64,000 bases of DNA from Laspinema olomoucense D3b (GTDB lineage: Bacteria > Cyanobacteriota > Cyanobacteriia > Cyanobacteriales > Laspinemataceae): positions 1-64,000 of the forward strand of contig NZ_JAMXFA010000009.1 of NCBI RefSeq assembly GCF_025370785.1, given 5' to 3'. The position numbers and the translations under genes are program-made. Of the stretch, positions 26,614-34,826 are shown in pieces (within the stretch, counting starts at the first letter, position 1; the number at the start of each line of letters is the position of its first letter). Below the pieces are notes generated by a model that did not search any database, was not told the DNA's origin, and saw only the letters and a list, made by a program, of their open reading frames with translations.

Positions 26614-27687
26614 ATGTTCCCTAACCAAATCCCATCTTCTGCCGTTCCCCGCGAACCCCTATCCCACCCTTCACCCCAGATTCACGAGAAACACTTCCAA
26701 CACCTGCAAGGCCAGTTTCAAGCCAGAGGCGAAATCCTGTTTCCCTGTGTTCCTGAATTGTTGCAACTGTATCTGGATCAGATCACCACCTTGTTTAGCA
26801 GCCTCAACAGCGTCATCGAACCCACCATCCGGGCTAAACTGCCGAAAGAACTGGAAAACCAGTTAATCTCTGGATTTGCCACCTCTCCCCATTCCAAATT
26901 AATTCTCACTTACGAACCTAGCCCCCAGGGGGTGACCCTGAAACTCAAGCCCTTTATTTCCTCCGTTGCCGATCAGTACCAGGATTGGGTAAAACTGCGC
27001 GAACCCCCCTTATTTGGAACCCATCCCGATGCCAAAGTCATGGCAGTGGCAGCGCAATTTCCCGATCCCCCCCGGTCCCCCATCTTAGATATCGGGGCTG
27101 GAACCGGGCGAAATACCCTTCCCCTGGCCCAACTGGGTTATCCCGTGGATGCGGTTGAGTTAACCCCTGCCTTTGTCGAACAAATCCAAGAGGCGGCACA
27201 AAAACAGAAATTGCCGGTCCGAGGGATTCTTGGGGATATCCTCGATCGCCAAGTCAAGCTACCACCGGCTTATTATCAAGGGGTGATACTCTGTGAAGTG
27301 ATTGCCTCCCATTTTGGGTCCGTCAGTCACCTCCGCCAGTTGTTTGCCCGCATTTGCGATACCTTACGTCCCGGGGGTTTATTATTATTTAGTCTGTTCT
27401 TAGCTGTGGATAACTATGAACCCGACAACCTCACCCGAGAACTATCCCAAGTCACCTGGTCCTGTATTTTTACCCGGTCAGAACTCGCCCAAGCAATGGA
27501 CAGATTGCCCTTGATCCTATTATCCGATGAGTCAGTTTTAGAGTACGAACGGGAACATCTCCCGATCGTTGCATGGCCCCCAACCGGATGGTTTATCAAA
27601 TGGTGTCAGGGTGAAAATTTATTTCCCTTACAGAACCAAGGAAAACCCCCGATGGAGTTGCGATGGATTCTGTGTCAACGGCGGTAA
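26614..27687 (+). CDS. Class I SAM-dependent methyltransferase, paralogue 3 of 3
   Basis: A 357-residue protein with the same plan as the two genes before it: RGEILFPCVPELLQLYLDQI near 40, GFATSPHSKLILTYEP near 90, FGTHPDAKVMAVAAQFPDP near 135, motif I ILDIGAGTGRNTLPLAQLG near 158, motif II VDAVEL, and a final MELRWILCQRR. An acidic CEVIASHF block appears where copies 1 and 2 have ATETLPLF and VSEVISHF. That part probably shapes the acceptor site, so the three may differ in substrate (inference). No regulator or substrate gene for small-molecule methylation is adjacent. Confidence 0.8.
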   Translation: MFPNQIPSSAVPREPLSHPSPQIHEKHFQHLQGQFQARGEILFPCVPELLQLYLDQITTLFSSLNSVIEPTIRAKLPKELENQLISGFATSPHSKLILTYEPSPQGVTLKLKPFISSVADQYQDWVKLREPPLFGTHPDAKVMAVAAQFPDPPRSPILDIGAGTGRNTLPLAQLGYPVDAVELTPAFVEQIQEAAQKQKLPVRGILGDILDRQVKLPPAYYQGVILCEVIASHFGSVSHLRQLFARICDTLRPGGLLLFSLFLAVDNYEPDNLTRELSQVTWSCIFTRSELAQAMDRLPLILLSDESVLEYEREHLPIVAWPPTGWFIKWCQGENLFPLQNQGKPPMELRWILCQRR

Positions 27688-27806
27688 TTGCCCGGGAATG
27701 CCCTATAAACCGGGGTCGGTAAGTATTTAAAAACCAGACTTTCTCACAAAATATCTAGCCCAGATTGAGGCCAGAAACCCGGTTGCTGAATTGTTTCCAG
27801 GGGAGA

Positions 27807-28484
27807 TTAACTAGCAACTAACCCGACTTTTAATGCTTTGACAATCGCCTGAGTGCGACTGCTGACTCCCAGCTTTTCAAAAATAGCCGTTAAGTGGGCT
27901 TTAACTGTTGCCACTGTAACGTAAAGGTGACGGGCGATTTCTTCATTAGAGGCACCTTGAACTAACCATTCTAAAACTTCGCGTTCGCGATCGGTTAAGC
28001 GGATGTTTTTACACCCTTGCAAAGAATGACCGGAATAAAAATGAAAGATGCGGAAAAAGCTGGTCGCTACCTCGGGCGCTAAATAAACTTCATCCTTCAT
28101 GACTGTAGTAATGGCATCCCAGAGTTGTTTCGCCACATACTCTTTAAACACATACCCCCGCGCCCCCGCTTGCATGGACCTAAATACCGCTTCATCTTCA
28201 TGATGGGCTGATAAAATAATCGCCTTGCCTTGAAAAGATTGTTCCCGCAATTGTAGCAATGCTTCAACTCCATCGGTTTGCGCTAATTCTAAATCCAGTA
28301 ATATTAAGGCGGGATGTTGTTGAGAAGCAACTTTTAAGGCTTGATCTACCGAAGCCGCTTCCCCCACCACATCCATCTTAAACAAACCGTTATTATTGTA
28401 GAAACTGAGCAGGGTTTTTAATCCCTGACGAAATATCGGATCGTCATCGACAAGTAGAATAGAGACTAACTGAGGTGTGATCAT
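27807..28484 (-). CDS. NarL/LuxR-family response regulator
   Basis: A 225-residue protein with a receiver domain (about 7-130) and a LuxR-type HTH (about 160-222). The receiver keeps the acidic pocket DDD (13-15), the phospho-acceptor Asp64 in LILLDLEL, a Ser in AIILSAHHE and a Lys in YVFKEY. The HTH contains LTDREREVLEWLVQGASNEE and the recognition helix VTVATVKAHLTAIFEKLGV. It lies 194 bases downstream of the histidine kinase on the minus strand, so the two are a likely cognate pair. Their position between CIS modules, with the kinase promoter facing the sheath operon, suggests control of the injection system (inference). Confidence 0.85.
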   Translation of the reverse strand: MITPQLVSILLVDDDPIFRQGLKTLLSFYNNNGLFKMDVVGEAASVDQALKVASQQHPALILLDLELAQTDGVEALLQLREQSFQGKAIILSAHHEDEAVFRSMQAGARGYVFKEYVAKQLWDAITTVMKDEVYLAPEVATSFFRIFHFYSGHSLQGCKNIRLTDREREVLEWLVQGASNEEIARHLYVTVATVKAHLTAIFEKLGVSSRTQAIVKALKVGLVAS

Positions 28485-28678
28485 GGGTTTAGGGGGTATT
28501 TCGGGGATACAAGGGACAATTTTTTTTAAAGCCCGTAATTTTCATGATAAGGCTGGATAAACGCAATTGTCCATTGATTGAAACGGGGTTGGAAGGAACT
28601 CACAATAAATAAAACGAATCCTCTTTTTTAATGTTTAAAATAGCCGCAACTTTTCAAACTCCTAGAAGATGAAAATTT

Positions 28679-30010
28679 CTACTCCGGTTGAGGATGACGG
28701 GGCAAGGTAAAAGAAAAGAGCGCCCCACCTTCGGGATGATTTTGGAGCCAAATGCTGCCCTGATGGTCAAGGATAATTTTTTTGGCGATGGGTAACCCCA
28801 ATCCAGTTCCCCCCGGTCGCCGGGTATAAAAGGGAGTAAATGCCTCTTGCAGGTCTTCTCGGGAAAGGCCAGGACCATAATCTCTTAGGGATATCAGCAC
28901 TTCCTGATAAAAAACTCGCCACTCGCAAATAATCCGGCTTCCTAGGGGACTAAACGCGATCGCATTATTCAAGAGATTCTCAAAGACTTGTTTGATTTGC
29001 CACCGATCTATGGGCAGCACCACTGAAGTTTTAGAAATCTCAACCTTTATATCTTTTTCCTGCAATCGCGGTTGCATGAATTTGAGAGTTTCCTCGACAA
29101 TTTGGCGTAAATCATGGCTCTGGTCCGGCAATTTTTGAGCCGGTTTTCCACAATTGAGTAACGTGGTTAAGTTAGCACTGAGTTCACTTACCGATTCCCG
29201 AATCACTGTAGCTTGTTCTTGAAATGGACCCGGTGGTAATCCCAGACAAAGGGTTTCCGCATAAAGGCTAATTAGAGCCAGAGAATTCCGCAGTTGATGT
29301 TCCGCCTTATGGAGAGATTGCCGCAGTAAAGGAAGTTCCTCAGATTGCTGGTGGGAGGCGACTGCATCCCCCAGATAATGGTGGAGCATTTGCATCTGCT
29401 GTTCGATAAATTCTACCTGTAAGGGAGACAGAGATTGAGCAGCCCATAACAGGAGATAGGAACAACTTTGAGCGAGTTCAGAAGCGGGATAATTCTGAGA
29501 GTGGGCTGTGGGATCTGGAGATCCAGAGCGATCGCCCTGGGGAACAATCCCCGTTGGGTGGCGCTGTGATAACCCCCGCGAATCTGAGTCTATGTCCCGG
29601 AAAAAATTGCTGGAACCCCCATCAGCCAAGGGAGGGAGGGGGTAAACATAATAGGCATTGAGTTGAGACAGACGAGCAAGCGGCAACTCATGGGGTAACC
29701 AAACCTCAGACTTTAGGTAAGATAACTCCCCCTCATTAAATTCCGGGCGATCGCCCCTCACTTCACCCACCCAACGTCGAGGTTTACCCTCCTCAAAATC
29801 CGGGTAAACAATCCAGGCACCGACCAAAGGCAGATAGCCGATAAGCTGCTGAATCTGTTGGCGGCAGACAGACTCAATGGCTAGGGATTGCGATCGCGAA
29901 GGAGTTGGGTTTGTCAAGGGTCTGGTCTCTCCCAAGGAGAATTCCCTGATAGGGGAGTTAGAAGGCACTTCAGAGCGAGACAAAAACATTCCAAGACTCA
30001 ACGGTTCCAT
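28679..30010 (-). CDS. Soluble sensor histidine kinase
   Basis: A 443-residue protein from ATG 30010 (MEPLSLGMFL); a TTG 66 bases further upstream extends the frame but lacks support. No membrane helix is seen, so it is cytoplasmic. The N-terminal part (about 40-215) resembles a GAF-like sensor with a Ser/Asp-rich loop. The dimerisation helix carries His238 in KAEHQLRNSLALISLYAETL. The catalytic domain shows the N box FENLLNNAIAFSPLG, G1 DYGPGLSRED, the F box FTPFYTR and G2 GGTGLGLPIAKKII. This matches the Synechococcus-type soluble kinases with an N-terminal GAF-like domain. The regulator gene follows on the same strand. Confidence 0.85.
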   Translation of the reverse strand: MEPLSLGMFLSRSEVPSNSPIREFSLGETRPLTNPTPSRSQSLAIESVCRQQIQQLIGYLPLVGAWIVYPDFEEGKPRRWVGEVRGDRPEFNEGELSYLKSEVWLPHELPLARLSQLNAYYVYPLPPLADGGSSNFFRDIDSDSRGLSQRHPTGIVPQGDRSGSPDPTAHSQNYPASELAQSCSYLLLWAAQSLSPLQVEFIEQQMQMLHHYLGDAVASHQQSEELPLLRQSLHKAEHQLRNSLALISLYAETLCLGLPPGPFQEQATVIRESVSELSANLTTLLNCGKPAQKLPDQSHDLRQIVEETLKFMQPRLQEKDIKVEISKTSVVLPIDRWQIKQVFENLLNNAIAFSPLGSRIICEWRVFYQEVLISLRDYGPGLSREDLQEAFTPFYTRRPGGTGLGLPIAKKIILDHQGSIWLQNHPEGGALFSFTLPRHPQPE

Positions 30011-30101
30011 ACCTACTCTTCTTTGTAGTCGGTTCTCTTTGGGGATAGTCTCAATCCCCAATAGGAGGATAGCCAAAACTACCTTAACCTCAGATGCCGA
30101 A

Positions 30102-30133
30102 AAATTTTAAAATTCCACACAAATTTTAAAATT
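30102..30133. promoter_or_regulatory. Two perfect 12-bp palindromes in the kinase/sheath-operon divergent region
   Basis: AAATTTTAAAATT occurs at 30102-30114 and 30121-30133. Each contains the perfect 12-bp palindrome AATTTTAAAATT. Their starts are 19 bases apart, close to two helical turns, and CGAAA/TTTCG flanks make the whole element nearly symmetric. It lies 92 bases before the kinase start and 76 bases before the DUF4255 start, a good place for a shared operator (inference). AT-richness alone could also produce such a pattern. Confidence 0.5.
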
Positions 30134-30208
30134 TCGACCAAAGTCTAATAACCAGAGTCAGTCAATCTCATTAATCTATAACCTGTAGCTGCCTAATCAC
30201 CCAGGTTT

Positions 30209-30715
30209 ATGATTCCTGCTGTTGCCCAGACCTTAGCAGAAATCCTGGCAGGCGGGACCTCAGCGATCAGTATGGAGCAAATTGATTTCAATTCTCCTAA
30301 TCCCGAGCTGAACAATCAGGCTCCGAGGCTCAACCTCTACTGCTACGACGTTCGGGAAAACCCTCAAATGCAGACCTCCCATAGACAGACCGACCCCTCA
30401 ACCCTGTGGTTTGATGTCTCGTTTCTGCTCACGGCTTGGGATGTAACAGCCCTAGGGGAGCAGCATATATTGTCCGAAGCATTGACTGTGCTAATCCAGC
30501 ACCCTTGTTTACCGTCCGAACGTTTAGCTCCAGCCTTGCGAGGCAAGGGAACTTTACCGATGAGGATTTCTGCGGATGGGCTGAGTGAAATTGCAGCAAT
30601 TTGGACCGCATTAGGCGTCCCCCTACGTCCTGGGTTGTATTTAACTGTAACCATCCCGTTCACCAGCCAAACCGAACCCGCTATGAAGGAAATTGCTTTT
30701 ACCTCGTCTCAATAA
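30209..30715 (+). CDS. Short DUF4255 (Pvc16-type) tail terminator protein
   Basis: A 168-residue protein of the DUF4255 family: an N-terminal helix (IPAVAQTLAEILAGG), then APRLNLYCYDVRENPQMQ and LWFDVSFLLTAWDVTALGEQ, matching the core of the long paralogue on the minus strand at 22488. A HILSEALTVLIQHPCLP helix and a LRPGLYLTVTIPF strand end it. In known systems Afp16/Pvc16 caps the tail end and fixes sheath length. It precedes the sheath gene by 108 bases, which is a common order in cyanobacterial-type loci. Together with the long copy the locus has two different cap proteins. Confidence 0.8.
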   Translation: MIPAVAQTLAEILAGGTSAISMEQIDFNSPNPELNNQAPRLNLYCYDVRENPQMQTSHRQTDPSTLWFDVSFLLTAWDVTALGEQHILSEALTVLIQHPCLPSERLAPALRGKGTLPMRISADGLSEIAAIWTALGVPLRPGLYLTVTIPFTSQTEPAMKEIAFTSSQ

Positions 30716-30823
30716 AAGGCGTTAGCGAACTAACCGTGTTGCGGAGGCTCGAACTGCCCCGAATCACTCATGTTGGCTAACCATTGTAGATCTAACTATC
30801 TATTAATTGGAGAATAACCACTC

Positions 30824-32548
30824 ATGCCCTTGGATTATTTTGCCCCTGGCGTCTATGTTGAAGAAGTAGACCGAGGTAGTCGCCCGATCGAAGGCGTCAG
30901 TCTCAGCGTTCCTGGTTTTATCGGCTTTACCGAAGATGTCCGTGGTGATGCCGAAGTCTTTCAACCCATGATGGTCACCACCTGGGATCAATACCTAGAG
31001 TATTTTGGCAAACCAGGCTCTGATGGGTTTACCGACTTCGATGCTTACCTCCCCTTTGCTGTTTACGGATGGTTCTTAAATGGGGGTGGGCGCTGTTGGG
31101 TGAGCAGTATCGGGACCAAACTCCCCGGTTCTGAACCCGCACCACCGGAAAAAACTGCCACAAAATTGCTCACCTCCTCCGGTCGTCCCGCCTTATTGTT
31201 CAACCTCAAAGGAGCGGCAGGGGACACAGAAGATGGCGAAGCGCCAGCACTTCCAGCAGCAACTGGACGGGTAACGGTCAAAGTCGAAAGCAGTACGCCC
31301 AAGCCCCCGGAAGATGAAGATGCAGAGCCACCCATTGATGATGGTCAATTCTTTAAGGTTACCGTAAGACGTGGGGATACAGTGCTGGAGACCTACGATA
31401 ACCTGACCATGAAAGAAGATGTAGAGGCCGAGTTAGGCACTTATGTCTTGACCGCATTGCAGGAATCCGAGGCGATCGATGTCAGCATCCCCGAAGGTCT
31501 AGGAGCCATCTCACCCCTCTCCAAGCGTCCCGGCAATGGGACCTACGAGGTTGCCCCCCCACCCCCCTTCATTCAAGACCCCGATCGCCTACCCCGAGAA
31601 CTCCAAGGCAAGCGCGACGATCGCACCGGCGTCCAAGGGATCTTTGAAATTGACGACGTAGCCATGATCGCCTGTCCTGACTTGATGCGCGTCTATCAAG
31701 AAGGACTCATGGACATCGACCAGGTACATGGCGTCATGGAAATGATGGTGAGTATGTGTGAAAACTCTGCTCCCAGTCCCCCGTTCCGTATGGTCGTCCT
31801 TGACCCACCCCCAATCAAACCCGGAAAAAATGAGAACCGCGCTGTTGCTCCCGAGCAACAAAAACCCCAAGACGTAGCCAAATGGTTACGCGAAGGATTT
31901 AACCGTCGGTCCATGTTTGCTGCCCTTTACTATCCCTGGATCAAAGTCGCCAACCCTCGCAACGGCGGTCGTCCCATCGCCATTCCCCCCTGCGGTCACA
32001 TGATGGGCGTCTGGTGTCGCACCGATGAAACCCGGGGTCTGTTCAAAGCTCCCGCCAACGATACTCCCCGGGGTGTGATTGGTCTAGCTTATGAAACCAA
32101 CTTCCGCGAACAGGAACTGTTGAACCCCCTGGGGATCAACTGTATCCGTAACTTCTCCAACTACAATCGCGGCATCAAAATCTGGGGCGCACGCACCCTG
32201 GCAGAACCCGATAACATCCAGTGGCGTTACATTCCCGTGCGGCGGATGATGAGCTATATCGAAAAATCCATTGAAATCGGCACTCAGTGGGTCGTGTTTG
32301 AACCCAACGATTCGACCCTATGGGGACGAGTCACCCGCACTGTTTCCAGCTTCCTAGAAGGTCTGTGGCGTCAGGGCGCATTGGTAGGCGGTACCGCAGG
32401 AGAATCCTTCTTTGTCAAGTGCGACGGCGAACTCAACACCGCCGACACCATGATGATGGGTCGTCTGTATATTGAAGTGGGAGTCGCCCCCGTGCGACCG
32501 GCGGAATTCGTGATCTTCCGCATCAGCCAATGGGCACCGGGCCAATAA
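30824..32548 (+). CDS. Contractile tail sheath protein (Afp2/Afp3-type)
   Basis: A 574-residue protein. The start MPLDYFAPGVYVEEVDRGSR is the phage tail sheath N-terminal signature, and the C-terminus (RTVSSFLEGLWRQGALVGGT; GRLYIEVGVAPVRPAEFVIF) holds the sheath's conserved C-terminal domain. Between about 100 and 240 lies an acidic, Pro/Glu-rich insert (ALPAATGRVTVKVESSTPKP... EDEDAEPPIDDGQF) that probably faces outward. It encodes the contracting outer tube, and one sheath gene is seen here. An ATTGGAGAATAACC ribosome-binding region precedes it. Spacing to the next gene is 209 bases, filled with heptamer repeats. Confidence 0.93.
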   Translation: MPLDYFAPGVYVEEVDRGSRPIEGVSLSVPGFIGFTEDVRGDAEVFQPMMVTTWDQYLEYFGKPGSDGFTDFDAYLPFAVYGWFLNGGGRCWVSSIGTKLPGSEPAPPEKTATKLLTSSGRPALLFNLKGAAGDTEDGEAPALPAATGRVTVKVESSTPKPPEDEDAEPPIDDGQFFKVTVRRGDTVLETYDNLTMKEDVEAELGTYVLTALQESEAIDVSIPEGLGAISPLSKRPGNGTYEVAPPPPFIQDPDRLPRELQGKRDDRTGVQGIFEIDDVAMIACPDLMRVYQEGLMDIDQVHGVMEMMVSMCENSAPSPPFRMVVLDPPPIKPGKNENRAVAPEQQKPQDVAKWLREGFNRRSMFAALYYPWIKVANPRNGGRPIAIPPCGHMMGVWCRTDETRGLFKAPANDTPRGVIGLAYETNFREQELLNPLGINCIRNFSNYNRGIKIWGARTLAEPDNIQWRYIPVRRMMSYIEKSIEIGTQWVVFEPNDSTLWGRVTRTVSSFLEGLWRQGALVGGTAGESFFVKCDGELNTADTMMMGRLYIEVGVAPVRPAEFVIFRISQWAPGQ

Positions 32549-32692
32549 ATTGGTCATTGGTCTTATGTCATTAGTCATTAGTCGTTAGTCATGGGTTGTT
32601 AGTTATTGGTTGTTAGTCTTTGAGGACTAATGACAAAGGACTAATGACAAAGGACTAATGACAAAGGACTAATGACAAAGGACTAACAACAG
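32549..32692. repeat. Inverted heptamer array between sheath and tube genes
   Basis: The left part holds TTAGTCA/TTGGTCA-type units. The right part holds four perfect GGACTAATGACAAA 14-mers (32624-32679) plus a partial fifth. The two sides are complementary in unit sequence, so transcripts could form a long hairpin. No gene is seen here. The downstream tube gene has its own GGAG-type ribosome-binding site (32744-32750). Confidence 0.9.
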
Positions 32693-32757
32693 TCATGGCT
32701 AATAATGACTGAAACCCCACTATTTTCACTCAGTTTCCAGGTTAAAGGAGTAAAAAA

Positions 32758-33231
32758 ATGACAGATCTGTTTGTAATTTCCTCGAATAGGTTTTCCTTTA
32801 CCTACGGGGGAAAAGAATTTCCATTACTTAAAATCAGTGGCATTGATGTCCAAGCCAAAACCGCAGGACACAAATCCCCGATCGCCTCGGGGAAAAATGC
32901 TCAAATGTCCCGGCAAACTGTTTCAACTGGATACTATAATAACCAAAATATTACCATTGAAGCAGTCCTCCAAGATGGCGTTAAAACCCTCTACGACATT
33001 TTTAAAAAAGGAATGCCTGCCACCTACGGAGGGGATGGAAAATGGACCCAAAATTTTTCTGATGCAGCGATTACTATCTTCGACCCCGATGCAAAAGAAG
33101 TCCTAACCTACAACCTCAAACAGTGTCAGATTGTCAGCTATGAAGTCAGTGAATTTAATGTCAGTGGCGACCAATTTCTGACGGAAAAATTTGAACTGAA
33201 TGTAGAAAGTGTCGAACGAAAACAGAAGTAA
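32758..33231 (+). CDS. CIS tube-type protein 1 (T4 gp19-like)
   Basis: A 157-residue protein of the phage tail tube family. The beta-rich core shows FTYGGKEFPLLKISGIDVQA, a long charged central loop (GKNAQMSRQTVSTGYYNNQN), and the typical second half AAITIFDPDAKEVLTYNL and FELNVESVERK. Family tube proteins form hexameric rings that stack inside the sheath. A strong AAAGGAG ribosome-binding site is present. It is the first of three tube-like paralogues; the sequences differ clearly, so each may occupy a different ring position or cap (inference). Which one is the main tube is not decidable from sequence alone. Confidence 0.85.
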   Translation: MTDLFVISSNRFSFTYGGKEFPLLKISGIDVQAKTAGHKSPIASGKNAQMSRQTVSTGYYNNQNITIEAVLQDGVKTLYDIFKKGMPATYGGDGKWTQNFSDAAITIFDPDAKEVLTYNLKQCQIVSYEVSEFNVSGDQFLTEKFELNVESVERKQK

Positions 33232-33328
33232 GTGGGGAACTTTTGGGAGAATCAAGCCAGCCTTTTTTGTAGAATATAGACGCCTTGTTTTGGGAAAGTA
33301 ATTAGGGAAAGAACAAAGGAGTAGTACA

Positions 33329-33811
33329 ATGCCAGTCGATAAGGAACCACTTTCTCAGGCTAGATTTGAATTTGCCGCCGATGGGTTAGGCAAAGATTTA
33401 TTGGTGGAATCGGTGTCGGGGGTGAAAATGACAATCCCCGTGACTAATGCCGATGGTGCATTTGGGGTAAAAACCGGCAGTAAGGTCAATCGTCAGGCTG
33501 CACCCTCTGCTGTAGAGTCGAGCGATGTCACGGTCACTTTCGTCACCTCTAGTAAAGACCCTAAAGCGGTTTCCAAGTGGTTTTACGATTCCCACTCAAC
33601 GCCAGACTTAGGCGGTGCCACGGGAACCAAAGGGAAAACGGATCAGGCAACCCTAACGGTGTTCAAGCAAGATGGATCGCCCTCGGCAAGCTGGACCTTT
33701 AAAGGGGTGATGCCGATGACCTATAAAATGTCCGACTTAGATGCGGCGGGAAATCAGTCCCTCAAAGAAACGATTACGTTTTGCTATGAGTATGTGGAAC
33801 GCACGAAATAA
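33329..33811 (+). CDS. CIS tube-type protein 2 (T4 gp19-like)
   Basis: A 160-residue protein of the same tube family, recognised by FEFAADGLGKDLLVESVSGV at the N-terminus, the loop VKTGSKVNRQAAPSA, the KWFYDSHSTPDLGG region, and a final GVMPMTYKMSDLDAAGNQSL with VERTK. It lacks any signal peptide. The gene is preceded by AAAGGAG. It lies 97 bases after tube 1 and 138 bases before tube 3, with a hairpin in the second spacer. Confidence 0.82.
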   Translation: MPVDKEPLSQARFEFAADGLGKDLLVESVSGVKMTIPVTNADGAFGVKTGSKVNRQAAPSAVESSDVTVTFVTSSKDPKAVSKWFYDSHSTPDLGGATGTKGKTDQATLTVFKQDGSPSASWTFKGVMPMTYKMSDLDAAGNQSLKETITFCYEYVERTK

Positions 33812-33824
33812 GCGCGTTTCATGA

Positions 33825-33868
33825 AAGAGGGATGGACAGTCAAGGGAGTGGGATTGCCCATCCCTCTT
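33825..33868. terminator. Hairpin between tube genes 2 and 3
   Basis: AAGAGGGATGG (33825-33835) pairs perfectly with CCATCCCTCTT (33858-33868) around a 22-base loop. There is no T-tract, so it is more likely a stabilising or partial-termination hairpin than a strong terminator. Confidence 0.5.
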
Positions 33869-33949
33869 GTAGGGAAGGCCCCTCCTTGCTCCATCGGCGA
33901 TCGCCCCATCCGCTAACTACGATGCAACTCGTTTCCCGGAGATCGAACC

Positions 33950-34441
33950 GTGCCTGAATTTCCTGAATTACTTGCAACTTCGCGATTTTACCTAGAACTT
34001 CACCTGAAAGATAGCACCGATGCCGTCGATGCCTACTTTATGGAGTGTAAAGGGTTTAAAACCAGCCAGGAAATCATTGAAATCTGTGAAGTCACCCCCC
34101 AAATGTGGGGCAAAGATGGAAAATCCCGAGGGCGGATGATTCGGACTAAAATTCCGGGGAATATCAGCTATACCAACTTAACCCTGCGTCGCGGTCTAAC
34201 GGTTTCGATGACAACTTGGAATTGGTTGGAAGCGATTCAACAAGGTTCTTGGGCTGTAGAGCGGCGAGATGGCTCTTTAACCCTCTATGATCAAGGCGCA
34301 CAGGCTCAGGTTAGATTTGAGTTTAAACGGGCATGGCCGGTGAGCTATTCTATTTCTGATTTGAGTGTCAGTAGTGGTGAGCTAGAAATAGAAGAACTAG
34401 AAGTGGCGGTGGAAGAGTTAAAACGGGTTAAGGTGGTGTAA
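33950..34441 (+). CDS. CIS tube-type protein 3 (T4 gp19-like)
   Basis: A 163-residue protein with a GTG start (33950). It fits the common CIS tube protein most closely: FYLELHLKDSTDAVDAYFME, CKGFKTSQEIIEICEVTPQM, RTKIPGNISYTNLTLRRGL, and SISDLSVSSGELEIEELEVA. These blocks match the tube-protein (Afp1/Afp5-type) pattern. It is followed after 18 bases by the first chaperone-like gene, so the two are co-translated. The different N-terminus from tubes 1 and 2 suggests a specialised ring next to the baseplate or spike (inference). Confidence 0.85.
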   Translation: MPEFPELLATSRFYLELHLKDSTDAVDAYFMECKGFKTSQEIIEICEVTPQMWGKDGKSRGRMIRTKIPGNISYTNLTLRRGLTVSMTTWNWLEAIQQGSWAVERRDGSLTLYDQGAQAQVRFEFKRAWPVSYSISDLSVSSGELEIEELEVAVEELKRVKVV

Positions 34442-34459
34442 AGCTAGGGCCAAGTCAGC

Positions 34460-34813
34460 ATGATTCAGACCGAGTTTGAGTTTACGTTACCGAAAGGGTA
34501 TCTCGATAGCGAAGGCAACTTGCATCGTCAAGGGGTGATGCGTTTATCCCGGGCGATCGACGAGATTGCTCCCCTGCGAGACCCTCGGGTCAAATCTAAT
34601 CCGGCATACGCCACGGTAATTATTTTATCGCGGGTGATTACTCGTTTGGGTGCTTTAGAACAAGTAACTCCCTTGGCGATCGAAAATCTATTTGCCGTAG
34701 ACTTAAATTATCTTCAAAGCTTTTATCGTCAAATTAACGAGATCGAAAATCAGGGTGATCCAGATTCAGAACCCCTGTCCCCCCCAGCCCTCCCGGGACC
34801 CTCCTACTCATGA
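34460..34813 (+). CDS. CIS tail assembly chaperone-like protein 1
   Basis: A 117-residue protein of the phage tail assembly (Mu gp41-like) group found in CIS loci: FEFTLPKGYLDSEGNLHRQG, then RDPRVKSNPAYATVIILSRV and LAIENLFAVDLNYLQSFYRQ. A proline-rich tail (DSEPLSPPALPGPS) ends it. The protein is probably a chaperone or assembly factor for the tube. It lies directly between tube 3 (18 bases) and a second paralogue (13 bases). Confidence 0.7.
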   Translation: MIQTEFEFTLPKGYLDSEGNLHRQGVMRLSRAIDEIAPLRDPRVKSNPAYATVIILSRVITRLGALEQVTPLAIENLFAVDLNYLQSFYRQINEIENQGDPDSEPLSPPALPGPSYS

Positions 34814-34826
34814 GTCAGGTGATGCG

